Both the position numbers and the translations under genes were made by a program. A stretch of 37,730 nt of DNA from positions 1 to 37,730 of the forward strand of contig VXWI01000057.1 of NCBI GenBank assembly GCA_009835985.1. The letters run 5' to 3'. The notes beneath the pieces were generated by a model. It worked only from the letters and a program-made list of their open reading frames with translations, was not told where the DNA came from and made no database searches. This document shows positions 25,036 through 32,612 of the stretch, piece by piece (within the stretch, counting starts at the first letter, position 1; each line of letters starts with the position of its first letter). The stretch is from Acidobacteriota bacterium. GTDB lineage: Bacteria > Acidobacteriota > Vicinamibacteria > Marinacidobacterales > Marinacidobacteraceae.

Positions 25036-26937
25036 ATGATCCTCGAGTATTTCCGCGACCGCCGGTCGGTCGGCTGGTTCGTCGGGGCCGGCCTGCTCGC
25101 GCTGGTCATTCTGGCGTTCGTCGCCCTCTATTTCCCGGACTTCATGGGAGATCCGGCCACCGCCGCGATGCGCCGCGGCGTCGCCTGGGTGGACGGCGAA
25201 GCGATCCCGGCATCGACCTTCCTGGACCGCTACCGGAACGTGGCGCGCATGTACCAGGAACAGAGCGGGGGTGACTTCTCACCCGCCCTGGCGCGTCAAC
25301 TCGGCATTCCGGAGCAGGTTGTGGGCGAACTCGTGCGTGGCCAGGTACTGGTCCGGGAAGCGGAACGTCTCGGAATCGAGGTCACCAACACCGAGGTCGG
25401 TACCAGCATCGCCACCTCTCCCACCTTTCAGGAGAACGGGATCTTCATCGGCCGGGACGCCTATCTCGCGATGCTGCGCGCCGCCCGGCTGAACCCGCGG
25501 GACTTCGAAGAGTCCATCCGGTCCGATCTGATGACCGAGAAACTCCGGTCGCTGATCACCGAGTCGCCGCACGTTTCCGATCTGGAACTACGGGAGGAGT
25601 ACCGGCGCCGCAACGAGAGCGCCTCGCTCGATGTCTGGTTCGTGACCGTGGGCAGCCGGCGCGGCGAGGTGGAGGTCACGGAGGCGGCGGCGCGGGAGCG
25701 CTACGAGGCCGACCCGGCGGCGTTCGAGGTCCCGGAGCAGCGACGGATCCGCTACCTGACGCTCTCGGAGCAGATCCTCGCCGAGGAGGTCTCGGTCCGG
25801 CAGCGCGAGATCCAGCGCTACTACAACCGCAACCTGTTCCAGTACCAGCTGGGCGAGCAGGCGGAGGCCAGTCACATCCTGCTGCAGGCGGAAACCGAGG
25901 CCGATGAGGAAGCCACCCGCACCCTCGCGGCGCGGCTCGCCGAGCGGGCGCGAGGCGGCGAGGACTTCGCGGAACTCGCGCGGACCTATTCCACTGACGA
26001 AGCGACCCGGGAAGCGGGGGGGGCCCTCGGAGTCTTCGGGCCCGAGGAGATGGTTGCCGAGTTCTCCGAAGCCGTCTTCAGCATGATGCCCGGCGAAATC
26101 AGTGACCCCGTGCGCACCGACTACGGCTGGCACGTGGTGCGGCTCGACAGCCGGCAACCGGCGGAGACCCGGGAGTTGAGCGAAGTGGAGGGAGAGATCG
26201 AGAGCCGCCTGCGGCAGGAAAAGGCCGGCGATCTCCTCACCGAACGCGCTCTCGAACTCGAAGGGCGCGTCGCCGGCGCGGACTCGCTGGACGAACTGAC
26301 CCGCGACCATCCGCTGCTCATTCCCCAGGAATCGGACTTCTTCTCCGCCGGGGACCCCGTTGCCGGGGCCGGGTCGGCGGAACTCTCCACGCTGGCCTTC
26401 GAACTCGAGATCGGAGCCGTCGGTGGCCCGGTCCGGCTGCCGACCGGCTACGGTTTCGTCGAGGTCCTCGAGGAGCGGCCGCCCCACGTCCCCGAGTTCG
26501 AGGACATTCGCGAGGAGGTGATCGCCGGACTCGAGGAAGAGCGGGCCCGGTCCCTGGTCGAGGAGGCCGGAGCGACGCTTCGGGACCGCGTCGCCGGCGG
26601 CCAGACGGTGGAAACCGATCCGACGCCCCTCGAGCGCTGGTTCCGCGGCAGTCCGCTCGGGGTGGCCGGAATGCTCCCCGACCACGAGGAGACGGTCTTC
26701 GGCGCCGAGGTCGGAGACGTCGTCGGCCCGCTGGAGGCGGACCGCGGTTACGCCGTCGTCCGGATCAACGGCAAGGAGGGTTTTGCCGAGGCGACGTTCG
26801 AAGAGCAGAAGGAACCCTTCCGGGCGCAGATGGCCGAAGAGAAGAAACAGCGGATCTGGGCCGCCTTCGTCGGGGCCGCGGGCGAGCGCTACGAGATCCG
26901 CATCGACCGTCAGGCGCTCAACGACCTGATCGGATGA
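25036..26937 (+). CDS. ppiD: PpiD/SurA-like membrane-anchored peptidyl-prolyl isomerase
   Basis: A 633-aa periplasmic foldase tethered by one N-terminal span (residues 12-34). The chaperone-type SurA-N region follows (about 45-190), then a parvulin domain around residues 275-375 with ASHILLQAE, AERARGGEDFAELARTYSTD, GGALGVFGPEEM and YGWHVVRLDS, the canonical blocks. A second degenerate region covers about 430-600. Layout and length match PpiD. It likely helps secreted proteins fold as they leave the Sec channel. The STAS gene starts 19 bases after its stop. Another ATG lies 13 bases upstream in a different frame; the chosen one lacks a strong Shine-Dalgarno sequence. Confidence 0.88.
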   Translation: MILEYFRDRRSVGWFVGAGLLALVILAFVALYFPDFMGDPATAAMRRGVAWVDGEAIPASTFLDRYRNVARMYQEQSGGDFSPALARQLGIPEQVVGELVRGQVLVREAERLGIEVTNTEVGTSIATSPTFQENGIFIGRDAYLAMLRAARLNPRDFEESIRSDLMTEKLRSLITESPHVSDLELREEYRRRNESASLDVWFVTVGSRRGEVEVTEAAARERYEADPAAFEVPEQRRIRYLTLSEQILAEEVSVRQREIQRYYNRNLFQYQLGEQAEASHILLQAETEADEEATRTLAARLAERARGGEDFAELARTYSTDEATREAGGALGVFGPEEMVAEFSEAVFSMMPGEISDPVRTDYGWHVVRLDSRQPAETRELSEVEGEIESRLRQEKAGDLLTERALELEGRVAGADSLDELTRDHPLLIPQESDFFSAGDPVAGAGSAELSTLAFELEIGAVGGPVRLPTGYGFVEVLEERPPHVPEFEDIREEVIAGLEEERARSLVEEAGATLRDRVAGGQTVETDPTPLERWFRGSPLGVAGMLPDHEETVFGAEVGDVVGPLEADRGYAVVRINGKEGFAEATFEEQKEPFRAQMAEEKKQRIWAAFVGAAGERYEIRIDRQALNDLIG

Positions 26938-26956
26938 GTTCCACCACGGGCACCTG

Positions 26957-27304
26957 ATGCAACTCGACCTGAAGGAACGGGCCGGCGTCTCGCTGCTGCA
27001 ATTGAACGGCCGCCTCGTGGATGGCCACGGTGACCAGGAGCTGCGGGAGGCGGTGGACGTGCTTCTCGATTCGGGCCGCACCCGCATCGTCGTCGATCTC
27101 AGCGGGGTCAGCGCCATCGACAGCGCGGGCCTCGGCGAACTCGTCGCCTGCGCCCGGCGGGTCGCCCGCGCGGGCGGCGCCCTCAAGGCGCTCCACCCGC
27201 GGGAACGGGTCGTCCACGTGATGAACATCGCCCGGGTGCTGCCGCTGTTCGAGGTGTTCGAGACCGAGGACCAGGCGGTCGCGAGCTTCACGACGGACGC
27301 CTGA
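26957..27304 (+). CDS. STAS-domain anti-anti-sigma factor
   Basis: A 115-aa single STAS domain. The block IVVDLSGVSAIDSAGLGELVAC (residues 44-65) carries the conserved Ser (Ser56 in IDSAGLG) that an RsbW/SpoIIAB-type kinase phosphorylates to switch the pair. In this family the unphosphorylated form captures the anti-sigma factor. No kinase gene is adjacent; the RsbW-type protein at 17104-17559 is the only candidate partner in the window. It sits between ppiD and moeA, 19 and 21 bases from them, which suggests shared transcription with both. Family is firm, pathway unknown. Confidence 0.92.
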   Translation: MQLDLKERAGVSLLQLNGRLVDGHGDQELREAVDVLLDSGRTRIVVDLSGVSAIDSAGLGELVACARRVARAGGALKALHPRERVVHVMNIARVLPLFEVFETEDQAVASFTTDA

Positions 27305-27325
27305 GCGTCGGGCCCCGAAACGTCC

Positions 27326-28591
27326 TTGATTCCGGTCGAGGAAGCGTTCCGCCGGATCCTCGACCGGACCCCGCGCCTGCCCGCCGAGACGGTCGGACTC
27401 GAAGCGGCCCGCGGCCGGGTGCTTCGCGAGGACGTGTTCGCGGACCGGGACCTGCCCCCCTTCCACCGCTCGGCGGTAGACGGCTATGCCGTCCGCGCCG
27501 CCTGCCTCTCCGGCGGCGGGCGGCTGCGCGTCGTCGACCAGATCCCCGCCGGGACGATGCCGAAGGTCCGGGTGGGCCCGGGCGAGGCGGCGGCCATCAT
27601 GACGGGCGCCCCGCTGCCGGAAGGGGCGGACGCCGCGATCATGGTGGAGGACACCGTTCGCGACGGCGACTTCGTCGTCTGGCCGGCCCCGGGCAGGATC
27701 CCGCCTCCTGTCGGGCCGGGCAACCGGGTCACCGCCCGCGGCGCCGAGGTGCCAAGGGGCGCGAAGCTCCTCGAGGCCGGCGTCCGGATCTCGCCGGCGG
27801 GAATCGGCCTCCTCGCCACCGTCGGCAAGGTTCGGGTGGAGGTCGCCCGGCGACCCCGGATCGCCGTGTTCTCCACCGGCGACGAGCTCCGGCATCCGCG
27901 GACCGCCACCCCGCGGCCCGCTGAGATCCGGGACGCGAACAGCCACCTGATCGCCGCCCGTTGCCGCGCCCTGGGGCTCCCCGTCCGGCGGCTGGGTTTC
28001 GCCGCCGACGATCCCGATCATCTCGCCTCGAAGGTCGCTGCCGGCCTCGCCGCGGACGTGCTCTTCATCAGCGGCGGCGTGTCCATGGGCCGGTATGACT
28101 ATGTCGAGCCCGTCCTCGAGCGGGCCGGGGTCCGGCTCCTGGTCACCGCGGTGGCCATCCGTCCCGGCAAACCCTTCGTTTTCGGGGTCACCCGGGACGC
28201 TCCTCCGGTCCTCGTCTTCGGCCTGCCGGGCAACCCCGTTTCGGCGCTCACCACCTTCGAGGTCCTCGCCCGCCCGGCTCTCGACGCGATGCAGGGGATC
28301 GCCGATCCGCGACCGCCGTGCCCCTCGGTACGCCTGCTCGCCCCGGTCACGGCACGCGGCCCGCGGCGCGCCTTCCTGCCCGCGCGGGTGGGAGTCGCGG
28401 ACGACGGGGCCCTGGCGGCGCAGCCGATCCGCTCCCAGGGGTCGGGCGACATCGCGGCGGTCGCCCTCGCCAACGCCCTCGTGATCGTGCCGGAGGACCA
28501 GGAGACGGTCCCCGCCGGAGCGAGCGTCGCGGCGCAGCCGCTCCCCGGGTTTCCCGACGCCGGGGCCGGATGGCATGATCCCCGGCAATGA
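27326..28591 (+). CDS. moeA: Molybdopterin molybdenumtransferase MoeA
   Basis: A 421-aa enzyme that inserts molybdate into adenylated molybdopterin. Visible motifs: FHRSAVDGYAVRA near residue 50, the MoaB-like domain with IAVFSTGDEL, IRDANSHLI, LFISGGVSMGRYDYV and FGLPGNPVSALTTFEV, and the C-terminal domain IV. It starts at a TTG (27326), which gives the canonical N-terminus IPVEEAFRRIL; there is no ATG or Shine-Dalgarno alternative. Its stop overlaps the moaC start (ATGA), so moeA and moaC are coupled. No molybdenum enzyme is encoded in the window. Confidence 0.95.
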   Translation: MIPVEEAFRRILDRTPRLPAETVGLEAARGRVLREDVFADRDLPPFHRSAVDGYAVRAACLSGGGRLRVVDQIPAGTMPKVRVGPGEAAAIMTGAPLPEGADAAIMVEDTVRDGDFVVWPAPGRIPPPVGPGNRVTARGAEVPRGAKLLEAGVRISPAGIGLLATVGKVRVEVARRPRIAVFSTGDELRHPRTATPRPAEIRDANSHLIAARCRALGLPVRRLGFAADDPDHLASKVAAGLAADVLFISGGVSMGRYDYVEPVLERAGVRLLVTAVAIRPGKPFVFGVTRDAPPVLVFGLPGNPVSALTTFEVLARPALDAMQGIADPRPPCPSVRLLAPVTARGPRRAFLPARVGVADDGALAAQPIRSQGSGDIAAVALANALVIVPEDQETVPAGASVAAQPLPGFPDAGAGWHDPRQ

Positions 28592-29097
28592 GTGCCGGCA
28601 GTCCTGAGCGCCCGGCGTCCCCGGCGACCCTCAGCCACGTGGACTCCGGCGGAAGCGCGCGCATGGTGGATGTGGGAGCAAAACCCGTCACCTCGCGCGA
28701 AGCCGCCGCCGAAGCCTTCGTGCGGGTTTCGGAAACGGCGCTCGAGCTGGCGCGCCGCGGAAACGCACCGAAGGGCAGCGTGCTGGACACCGCGCGTCTC
28801 GCCGGGATCCAGGCGGCCAAGTCCTGCGCCGCCCTGATCCCGCTGTGTCACCCCCTTCCCCTCGACCACGCCGAAGTCTCGGCGGCATTCGAGGAGACCG
28901 GGATCCGCATCGTGTCCCGGATCCGGTGCCGCGCCTCCACCGGGGCGGAAATGGAGGCGCTCACCGCGGCCTCGGTGGCCGCCCTCACGGTCTACGACAT
29001 GCTGAAGGCCGCGGACCGGGCCATGGTGATCGGCCCGGTCCGTCTCCTCGAGAAGCGCGGCGGGGCGAGCGGCGCCTGGAGGGCGGACAGTGCCTGA
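28588..29097 (+). CDS. moaC: Cyclic pyranopterin monophosphate synthase MoaC
   Basis: A 169-aa enzyme that forms cPMP from the product of MoaA in molybdenum-cofactor synthesis. Family blocks: ARMVDVGAKPVTSREA, APKGSVLDTARLAGIQAAKS (catalytic Lys region), ALIPLCHPLPLDHAEV (His), TGAEMEALTAASVAALTVYDML and DMLKAADRAM with the Asp/Lys pair. It is complete, with about 10 extra N-terminal residues. The end overlaps the larE GTG start by eight bases, so moeA-moaC-larE form a tight unit. MoaA, MoaD and MoaE are not here. Confidence 0.96.
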   Translation: MSAGSPERPASPATLSHVDSGGSARMVDVGAKPVTSREAAAEAFVRVSETALELARRGNAPKGSVLDTARLAGIQAAKSCAALIPLCHPLPLDHAEVSAAFEETGIRIVSRIRCRASTGAEMEALTAASVAALTVYDMLKAADRAMVIGPVRLLEKRGGASGAWRADSA

Positions 29098-29929
29098 GGT
29101 GCGGGACTCCCTGCTGGCGGCGCTCCGGGTGGAGGGCTCGGCGGTCGTCGCTCTCAGCGGCGGGGTGGACAGCGCGACGCTGGCGGTGCTGTCGCACCTG
29201 GCGCTCGGGGAGCGGAGCCTGGCGGTCACCGGGGTGAGCGCGAGCCTCTCCCGCCATCAGCGGACCCTCGTGGAGTCGGTTCTCCGCGCCCGCCCCATGC
29301 CGCATGAATGGCTCGCGACCGACGAGCTGGCGTCCGCGGACTACCGCCGGAACGGTCCGGATCGCTGCTTTCACTGCAAGAACGAGCTCTACCGGCTGCT
29401 GCGGGAGGTCGCCGACGGTCGCGGCTTCGCCGCCGTGCTCGACGGCACGAACGCCGACGACGTGGGGGACGTCCGGCCTGGACGGCGCGCGGCGGCGCTC
29501 TACGGCGTTCGCTCGCCGTTCCTCGAGGCCGGTGTCGGCAAGGCGGCCATTCGCACGCTGGCGCGGGAACTGGGACTGCCGGTGGCCGAGGAACCGGCTT
29601 CCGCGTGTCTCGCCTCCCGCGTTCCGGAGACGATCCAGATCGACGCGGGGGTCCTGAACCAGGTCGAGGCCGGGGAAGCGGCGCTCCGGGAGTTCGGTTT
29701 TTCCGCCTTTCGGGTCCGCCACCACGGGGAACTCGCCCGCATCGAGCTGCCCCCCGGGGAAATTCCCCGCGCTCTCAGCCCGGCGGTCGGAGACCGCCTC
29801 GCGAATCGTCTTCAGGAGCTCGGATACCGGCAGGTGGCGGTGGATCTCCGCGGTTACCGGCCGGCGGGGCTCGCCGCCCCCTTCGACCCCGACCGCGACC
29901 TGGCTTTCCTGTCCCCGGGCGCCGGCTGA
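29090..29929 (+). CDS. larE: ATP-dependent sacrificial sulfur transferase LarE
   Basis: A 279-aa PP-loop enzyme. LarE gives sulfur to a nicotinate-derived dinucleotide to make the nickel-pincer cofactor of lactate racemase-type enzymes. Seen here: PP-loop VVALSGGVDSATLAVL (residues 18-33), RCFHCKNELYRLL (Cys pair), VLDGTNADDVGDVRPGRRAA and SACLASRVPETI, all LarE signatures. The cysteines fit either the sacrificial type or the iron-sulfur type; I cannot decide. LarB, LarC and LarA are absent from the window. The GTG start lies inside the moaC end, so it is coupled to molybdenum-cofactor genes, an uncommon pairing. Confidence 0.88.
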   Translation: MPEVRDSLLAALRVEGSAVVALSGGVDSATLAVLSHLALGERSLAVTGVSASLSRHQRTLVESVLRARPMPHEWLATDELASADYRRNGPDRCFHCKNELYRLLREVADGRGFAAVLDGTNADDVGDVRPGRRAAALYGVRSPFLEAGVGKAAIRTLARELGLPVAEEPASACLASRVPETIQIDAGVLNQVEAGEAALREFGFSAFRVRHHGELARIELPPGEIPRALSPAVGDRLANRLQELGYRQVAVDLRGYRPAGLAAPFDPDRDLAFLSPGAG

Positions 29930-29934
29930 CGCGG

Positions 29935-31014
29935 TTGCTCGAGATCCGCATCCTCGCCGACCCCGACGAGGACGACGGTTCGGGCCGGACCGTCGAAGTC
30001 CGGCTGATCGCCCGGCCGCGGCCCGACGAGGATCCGCTCGAGGACTCGCGGCTCTTCGCGGCCGGGGATCCCGAACGGATCGTGGCCTTCGTCGCGGAGC
30101 TGCTCGAACGCCACGCGGCCGCGCTTCCCGCCCCCCGGATGGAGTGGTGCCGGCGGTGCGACCGCGCGCTCGACCCGGCGGCGGAGGGCGACGGGCGGCG
30201 TCCCTTCGTCTGCCTGGGTTGCCAGCGGGCAGCGGTGCGAGGTTCCCGGCCGGCCGGACCCAAGAGCGCCCGTGAGGGCCTCGAAGTGCGCTTTCTCGGG
30301 ACCGGCGACGCTTTCGGCGCCGGCGGCAAGCGCCAGGCGGCGATCTTCGTCCGGGCCCTCGGCAGCCGGCTCGGGCTCCTGCTGGACGCCGGACCGGGTT
30401 GCCACGCCGCCCTCCGCGCGGAAGGACTCACGAGCGACGACCTCGGAGCCGTGTTGTTGAGCCACTTCCACGGCGACCACTACGGAGGGTTCCCGTTTCT
30501 CGAACTGGACGCGATGCGGAGCGGGCGCACCGACCCGCTCCGGGTCATCGCCCCCCCGGGCGCGCCGGAACGTCTGGCGACGCTCAGGGAGTGCCTCTAC
30601 CGCGGGCTGCCCCTCCGTTTCGAGGAGGAGATCGCGGAGGCGCTCCCCGGCGAGACCATCGGTCTACCGGCGGCGGTGGGAGGCGGCTCTGCCCGGGCCC
30701 TGGCGGCGCGACACCAGCCCGGGGCGTGGGCGTTTTCGTGGAGGCTGGACCTCGGCGGCCGAACCGTCGTCTATTCGGGCGACACCGGGTTCAGCGACGA
30801 ACTCATTTCCGAATCCGCGGCGGCCGACCTCCTGATCCATGAGTGCACATCACTCGAAGCGCTTCCGGGGCACACCTCCCATCGGGAACTGGAGGAGGCG
30901 GCGTCGCGGATCACCGCCCGCCGGGTGCTGCTCGTGCACACCGGCGAGGACGTTCTGGGCGCGGCCGGGTTGGCCTTCGAGCGGGCCCACGACGGGTTGC
31001 GGGTCGTGGTCTAG
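29935..31014 (+). CDS. Metallo-beta-lactamase-fold hydrolase (RNase Z-like) with N-terminal zinc-ribbon
   Basis: A protein of about 359 aa. Residues 1-65 form an unknown beta/alpha region, residues 72-96 hold CRRC and CLGC like a small zinc ribbon, and from residue 117 comes a metallo-beta-lactamase domain: LEVRFLGTGDAFGAGG, LLSHFHGDHYGG (metal ligands, about 176-185), VVYSGDTGFSDEL, LIHECTS and a final LLVHTG. The order resembles RNase Z/arylsulfatase-type enzymes, but the N-terminal part is not usual for RNase Z. The frame is open far upstream as a larE shadow. TTG 29935, just after the larE stop, is the likeliest start, though others in frame are possible. Its substrate (tRNA 3' ends or a small molecule) cannot be told from sequence. 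Confidence 0.85.
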   Translation: MLEIRILADPDEDDGSGRTVEVRLIARPRPDEDPLEDSRLFAAGDPERIVAFVAELLERHAAALPAPRMEWCRRCDRALDPAAEGDGRRPFVCLGCQRAAVRGSRPAGPKSAREGLEVRFLGTGDAFGAGGKRQAAIFVRALGSRLGLLLDAGPGCHAALRAEGLTSDDLGAVLLSHFHGDHYGGFPFLELDAMRSGRTDPLRVIAPPGAPERLATLRECLYRGLPLRFEEEIAEALPGETIGLPAAVGGGSARALAARHQPGAWAFSWRLDLGGRTVVYSGDTGFSDELISESAAADLLIHECTSLEALPGHTSHRELEEAASRITARRVLLVHTGEDVLGAAGLAFERAHDGLRVVV

Positions 31015-31018
31015 CGTC

Positions 31019-31143
31019 GGAGCGCCGGCCTCCGGCCGGCATCGCCGAGCGCAGCGAGGCGCAACCGCACTACCGCCAACCAGAGCAGAGCGCGGCGGCA
31101 GCGGCCTCCCAACCCCAAGTCGGCCCCGTGGCGCAAACGGCTT
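31019..31143. repeat. Intergenic repeat, copy 1
   Basis: First of three near-identical head-to-tail units. Each opens with GGAGCGCCGGCCTCTGGCCG or a one-base variant, containing the inverted repeat GCCGGCC/GGCCGGC, and continues with GCCGAGCGCAGCGAGGCG. The second part (CCAACCAGAGCAGAGCGCGG and following) is shared by copies 1 and 2. Copy 1 starts five bases after the stop of the RNase Z-like gene. Short frames in it translate to low-complexity peptides and are not genes. Confidence 0.85.
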
Positions 31144-31270
31144 GGAGCGCCGGCCTCTGGCCGGCATCGCCGAGCGCAGCGAGGCGAAGCTGCACCCCCG
31201 CCAACCAGAGCAGAGCGCGGCGGCAGCGGGCCCCTAACCTCAAGTCGGCCCGGTGGCGCGCACACGACTT
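31144..31270. repeat. Intergenic repeat, copy 2
   Basis: Second unit, 127 bases, differing from copy 1 by scattered substitutions and small indels in its 3' half. It has the same opening palindrome and the same GCCGAGCGCAGCGAGGCG block. Confidence 0.85.
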
Positions 31271-31316
31271 GGAGCGCCGGCCTCTGGCCGGCATCGCCGA
31301 GCGCAGCGAGGCGAAA
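31271..31316. repeat. Intergenic repeat, partial copy 3
   Basis: Only the opening palindrome and the GCCGAGCGCAGCGAGGCG block are kept (about 46 bases). It then gives way to unique sequence that leads into the tatA stop. The three units fill the 356-base gap between two convergent genes and could act as a bidirectional terminator. Confidence 0.8.
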
Positions 31317-31370
31317 CTCGCGTCGTCTATCAGCAGCCCAAGGGCCCGCCCGCGCGGCGACGGCAGTCGC

Positions 31371-31598
31371 TCAGTCGGCGTTCTTGTCGGAGGAGGAGTC
31401 GTCGTCGGAACCGGCATCCGGGTTCGTGACGCTCTTCATGGAGTTCCGGAAGTTCCGAATTCCGGCTCCGAGACCCTTCCCGAGCTGGGGCAGTCGCGAA
31501 CCCCCGAAGATGAGGATGACGATCCCCAGGATGATCAGGAGTTCGGTCGCCCCGAAGGGGCCGACCAGGAGGACCGGGACCCACAGGAAAGAAGTCAT
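31371..31598 (-). CDS. tatA: Twin-arginine translocase subunit TatA
   Basis: A 75-aa protein with a short transmembrane helix (about residues 17-31, ATELLIILGIVILIF), the FG hinge, an amphipathic helix (SRLPQLGKGLGAGIRNFRNSM) and an acidic Asp/Ser-rich tail. That layout is diagnostic of TatA/TatE. It forms the channel for folded proteins exported by the Tat route. TatB and TatC are not adjacent. It starts 17 bases after the upstream reductase gene on the same strand. Confidence 0.93.
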   Translation of the reverse strand: MTSFLWVPVLLVGPFGATELLIILGIVILIFGGSRLPQLGKGLGAGIRNFRNSMKSVTNPDAGSDDDSSSDKNAD

Positions 31599-31615
31599 GG
31601 GGCGATTCTATCCGG

Positions 31616-32566
31616 TTATCCCGTTCCGGCCGGAAACGGCGTGGCGTCGCTCTTCGCGCGCCGGTACACGACCGCCGCCGCCGCGATGTCCTCGGCGGCG
31701 ATCCCCTGGGACTCGAACAGCGCCGGCCCCGCCGCCACGTCCTCCTTCCCGGCCGCCACCACCTCGCCGATCGTCTCCAGCTCGTCCCATGCCAACTCTC
31801 CGGAGACGACAAGCGGCGCCAGATCGCCGCACTCGATCCGCGCCTGCTCCCGGTCGTCCACCACGATACGGCCGGAATGACGCACTGCGGCCTCATCGAG
31901 TTCGCGCCGCCCGAGCGCGTTTCCCCCCGCCGCCGCCACGAACGCGTCCGGGGCGAGCCACGCGCCCCGCACTACCGGCTCGGCGGCACTCGTGACCGCG
32001 ACCACGATGGGTTTGCCCCGGACCGCCGCCTCCCCGCTGGGCGCCGCGATGACCTCCACCCCGAGCCGGCCGGACATCTTGCGGGCAAACCGGGACCGCC
32101 GCTCCGGATTCCGGCAGAACGCCTCCACCCGGGTGAGCGGGCGCACGAGCGCGAGGGCCTCCAACTGCGTTTCGGCCTGGTGTCCACACCCCACGATCCC
32201 CACCGTGGAAGCGCCGGGCGCCGCCAGGTAGTCCGCCGCGACCCCGGTCGCGGCGCCGGTGCGGATCTGCCCCAGCGCGTCGGCTTCCATGATCGCGGCC
32301 AGTGACGCGGATTCCTGGTCGAAGAGGAGGAGCACGAAGCGCATGCCGTCCCGGCTCGTCAGGTAGGTCTTCAGCCCCAGGTAGCCGAGCGCGGAACTCG
32401 AGGCGCTCATCGTGTGCAGCATCCGGCCCGGAACCCGGACCCGTTGCCGGGGCCGGTTCTGGGCTCCCCCCTCGCCGAGCTCCCGGAAGACCGCCTCGAC
32501 CGCGTCCACCGCGTCGCGCATGGGAAGGGCTTCGCGGACGAGCGATTCCGGAAAGTAGAGCGTCAC
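31616..32566 (-). CDS. Ornithine cyclodeaminase / mu-crystallin family imine or amino-acid dehydrogenase
   Basis: A 316-aa Rossmann-fold protein. Substrate side: PRQRVRVPGRML and the conserved Lys in YLGLKTYLTSRDG. Coenzyme site: TVGIVGCGHQAETQLEAL. The region AAAGGNALGRRELDE carries Asn where true ornithine cyclodeaminases have a catalytic Asp (GAD...ELD), so it more likely resembles the alanine dehydrogenase or imine-reductase branch. Substrates in this family range from ornithine and alanine to pyrroline carboxylate. It is divergent from the NAD(P)HX repair gene, with 44 bases between, and leads into tatA. It may be linked to amino-acid catabolism, but no pathway genes are adjacent. Confidence 0.88.
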   Translation of the reverse strand: MTLYFPESLVREALPMRDAVDAVEAVFRELGEGGAQNRPRQRVRVPGRMLHTMSASSSALGYLGLKTYLTSRDGMRFVLLLFDQESASLAAIMEADALGQIRTGAATGVAADYLAAPGASTVGIVGCGHQAETQLEALALVRPLTRVEAFCRNPERRSRFARKMSGRLGVEVIAAPSGEAAVRGKPIVVAVTSAAEPVVRGAWLAPDAFVAAAGGNALGRRELDEAAVRHSGRIVVDDREQARIECGDLAPLVVSGELAWDELETIGEVVAAGKEDVAAGPALFESQGIAAEDIAAAAVVYRRAKSDATPFPAGTG

Positions 32567-32606
32567 CGGGGAAAAGGGTACGCGGGTCGCGTCCCGGCCC
32601 CTTTCC

Positions 32607-32612
32607 TACAAT
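32607..32612 (+). promoter_or_regulatory. Candidate -10 box (TACAAT) overlapping the first ATG of nnr
   Basis: TACAAT is one base from consensus and overlaps the ATG at 32611. Transcription would then begin near 32619-32620, on the second in-frame ATG, giving a leaderless message. No -35 box is evident, and no Shine-Dalgarno sequence precedes either ATG. Confidence 0.35.

Noticed and set aside
26918-28588. Minus-strand frame of 556 codons opposite moeA and the STAS gene
   Set aside because: Shadow of two clear plus-strand genes.
31019-31320. CRISPR array
   Set aside because: Period of about 125 bases, the units themselves are conserved, and there are no short unique spacers or cas genes.
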